Positions 5,743 through 6,592 of a stretch of DNA of 6,592 nucleotides are shown here, one piece after another (positions within the stretch are counted from its first letter, which is position 1; every line of letters begins with the position of its first letter). Both the position numbers and the translations under genes were made by a program. Under the pieces are notes generated by a model, which saw only the letters and a program-made list of their open reading frames with translations, was not told where the DNA came from and made no database searches. Origin of the DNA: an uncultured Bacilli bacterium (GTDB taxonomy: Bacteria > Bacillota_I > Bacilli_A > RF39 > UBA660); NCBI GenBank assembly GCA_947630885.1, contig CANRJI010000057.1:1-6592 (forward strand), in the 5' to 3' direction.

Positions 5743-6423
5743 TTAATTTAGCATTCCCAATTCAGTCATCTTTTCTTCTCTTAATTTAGCTAAAGTTTTA
5801 TTTTCTCCAACTTTTTTCATAAAAGCATATATTTGAATAGCTTTCCATCCTGTTAATTCACATCCAAATTGATTAAAAGACATTATTTTATCTTTATATT
5901 TAACATTTTTAGCATCCACTACAACAGCAATCTCTTCCGGATGATTGATTAAGTATACTTCATCACCGATATTAATTATACCTTGATCCATTAGCCAATC
6001 CATTTTAGGTAATTGCGTAGTTTTTCTTCTAGTAGTTGCTTCATCATCTTCTTCCATCTCTTTCGCAGTTGGTTCAACTAAAACCAAATTATCTTCTAAC
6101 CCATTTATTTTAGCTATACAGTACAATATGTCATAAGCATCTTCCGCTGACATTGCAAAAAATTCTCTTTTTCTTTTTTTACCATTTATATTGTCTACAG
6201 CCCTCAAAGTTGGATTTAATTTATCAATAATATCATGTATTGTCGTATCCTCTAATCGATGATTAACCTTATAATATGCATATAATCTAAAAGCAAAAGG
6301 AACCGCTGATTTACTATTTAACGTTTTTAATCTATCATATGCATCATCTGCATACCCAATTTTAATATAATCCGGAAAAGACGGATTCTTCATTATATAA
6401 ATTACACCTACAAAATTATCCAT
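5743..6423 (-). CDS. GIY-YIG nuclease-fold (T5orf172-type) protein with RAMA-like C-terminal domain
   Basis: This 226-aa protein starts at 6423, not at the upstream ATG at 6486: AAAGGGAGG (6439-6431) is 7 nt before 6423, and the extra 21 residues would be translated through that site. Residues 6-31 give the nuclease core: GVIYIM (6-11), YIKIG (19-23) and Arg31 in DRLKTLN. Glu58 and His63 (LEDTTIHDII) and the REFF motif (Glu88) match the later conserved positions of T5orf172/MUG113 proteins, so the catalytic set appears intact. After an acidic linker (about 118-135), residues about 141-203 (WLMDQGIINIGDEVYLI, AVVVDA, MSFNQFGCELTGWKAIQIYAF) resemble the RAMA domain linked to restriction-modification proteins. 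No methylase or restriction partner is in the window. Its role could be a stand-alone endonuclease or a DNA-processing factor; activity is not proven. Confidence 0.82.
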   Translation of the reverse strand: MDNFVGVIYIMKNPSFPDYIKIGYADDAYDRLKTLNSKSAVPFAFRLYAYYKVNHRLEDTTIHDIIDKLNPTLRAVDNINGKKRKREFFAMSAEDAYDILYCIAKINGLEDNLVLVEPTAKEMEEDDEATTRRKTTQLPKMDWLMDQGIINIGDEVYLINHPEEIAVVVDAKNVKYKDKIMSFNQFGCELTGWKAIQIYAFMKKVGENKTLAKLREEKMTELGMLN

Positions 6424-6552
6424 AATAATTCCTCCCTTTATTTGAATATATAACAAAAGATATAGCAAATGGAAATGTACAAGCAAAAATTAAAGCAAAT
6501 GAAAAAATTAGAAACTCCTAAACAGCTGGAGCAAAAAAAAGCAAATGAATAT
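6424..6552. other. Upstream region of the GIY-YIG gene; possible gene remnant on the plus strand
   Basis: Apart from the ribosome binding site at 6439-6431 I see no convincing gene. For the leftward gene, weak promoter options are TTGCTT (6486-6481), 16 bp, TATATC (6464-6459), or a TATATT -10 at 6450-6445 without a good -35. On the plus strand a 32-codon frame runs from ATG 6469 to TAA 6567 (ending KKANEYYYKR) with no ribosome binding site. The frame next to it reads IANGNVQAKIKANEK before closing. Joining the two at the A-run 6502-6507 would give one continuous peptide, so this may be the decayed end of a gene. GCAAATG occurs three times (6465, 6495, 6541). Confidence 0.25.
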
Positions 6553-6587
6553 TATTATAAAAGGTAATTATTTTACCTTTTATAATA
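6553..6587. repeat. Strong hairpin (15-bp perfect stem) at the right edge, possible terminator
   Basis: TATTATAAAAGGTAA (6553-6567) is the exact inverse complement of 6573-6587, with a 5-nt loop TTATT. Neither side has a long T run within the window: the plus strand continues TTAAA to the end, the minus strand continues ATATTCATTTGC. It may be a terminator whose tail is weak or cut off, or an operator-like palindrome upstream of the GIY-YIG gene. The 32-codon plus-strand frame ends (TAA 6565-6567) inside its left arm. Confidence 0.5.
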
Positions 6588-6592
6588 TTAAA

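Noticed and set aside
6424..6486. 21-residue N-terminal extension of the GIY-YIG protein starting at ATG 6486
   Set aside because: The strong AAAGGGAGG site with ideal spacing lies before the internal ATG at 6423, inside the extension, and the GIY-YIG core begins directly after that ATG.
6465..6547. GCAAATG repeated three times near the right edge as a possible iteron or CRISPR-like array
   Set aside because: Spacings are unequal (30 and 46 bp), the unit is only 7 bp, and it can arise from lysine/alanine/asparagine-rich coding remnants.
1..6592. Possible reassignment of TGA to tryptophan, since no gene uses a TGA stop
   Set aside because: Seven genes are too few to be meaningful in such AT-rich DNA; the tryptophan codons checked are TGG and all families are full length under the standard code.

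Overview
The window is very AT-rich (roughly 70% A+T by eye) and gene-dense. It has strong GGAGG-type ribosome binding sites, sigma-A-like promoters, compact intrinsic terminators and a Gram-positive lipobox lipoprotein. This points to a low-GC Bacillota (Firmicutes), for example an uncultivated gut Bacilli/RF39-like or clostridial lineage. The seven genes use TAA or TAG stops and tryptophan is read from TGG, so the standard code fits. Nothing in the window (no transposase, integrase, phage gene or tRNA) marks it as a mobile element. It looks like an ordinary chromosomal segment with a few under-described proteins.

Layout. One gene reads rightward (87-1457): a 456-aa membrane-anchored surface protein with an RsgI-like ectodomain, one InlB-type (Flg_new) repeat, an acidic linker and an unassigned cysteine-containing C-terminal domain. 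It converges on a leftward block and shares with it a symmetrical terminator hairpin (1500-1534). The leftward block begins at a near-consensus promoter (TTGACA, 17 bp, TACAAT) with a 19-bp palindrome over its -10 and start site. It encodes thioredoxin reductase, a flavoredoxin-like flavin reductase and a three-domain MmcQ/YjbR-EVE-like protein with gaps of 21-23 bp, so it is probably one operon. Upstream lie, all leftward, a TtcA-like tRNA-thiolation ATPase with its own promoter, a small lipoprotein with its own extended -10 promoter and terminator, and a GIY-YIG (T5orf172-type) nuclease-fold protein with a RAMA-like C-terminal domain. The right edge holds a 15-bp-stem hairpin and a possible decayed reading frame.

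How the genes fit together. TrxB and the flavin reductase form a thiol/flavin redox pair whose shared promoter looks operator-controlled. The TtcA-like enzyme is predicted to carry an oxygen-sensitive Fe-S cluster. The MmcQ-EVE and GIY-YIG-RAMA proteins belong to families tied, by published inference, to recognition or cleavage of DNA, possibly modified DNA, but they are not in one operon and a common system cannot be claimed. The points most worth following up are the palindrome on the trxB promoter, the RsgI-like ectodomain without an anti-sigma domain, and the stand-alone GIY-YIG/RAMA-like protein.
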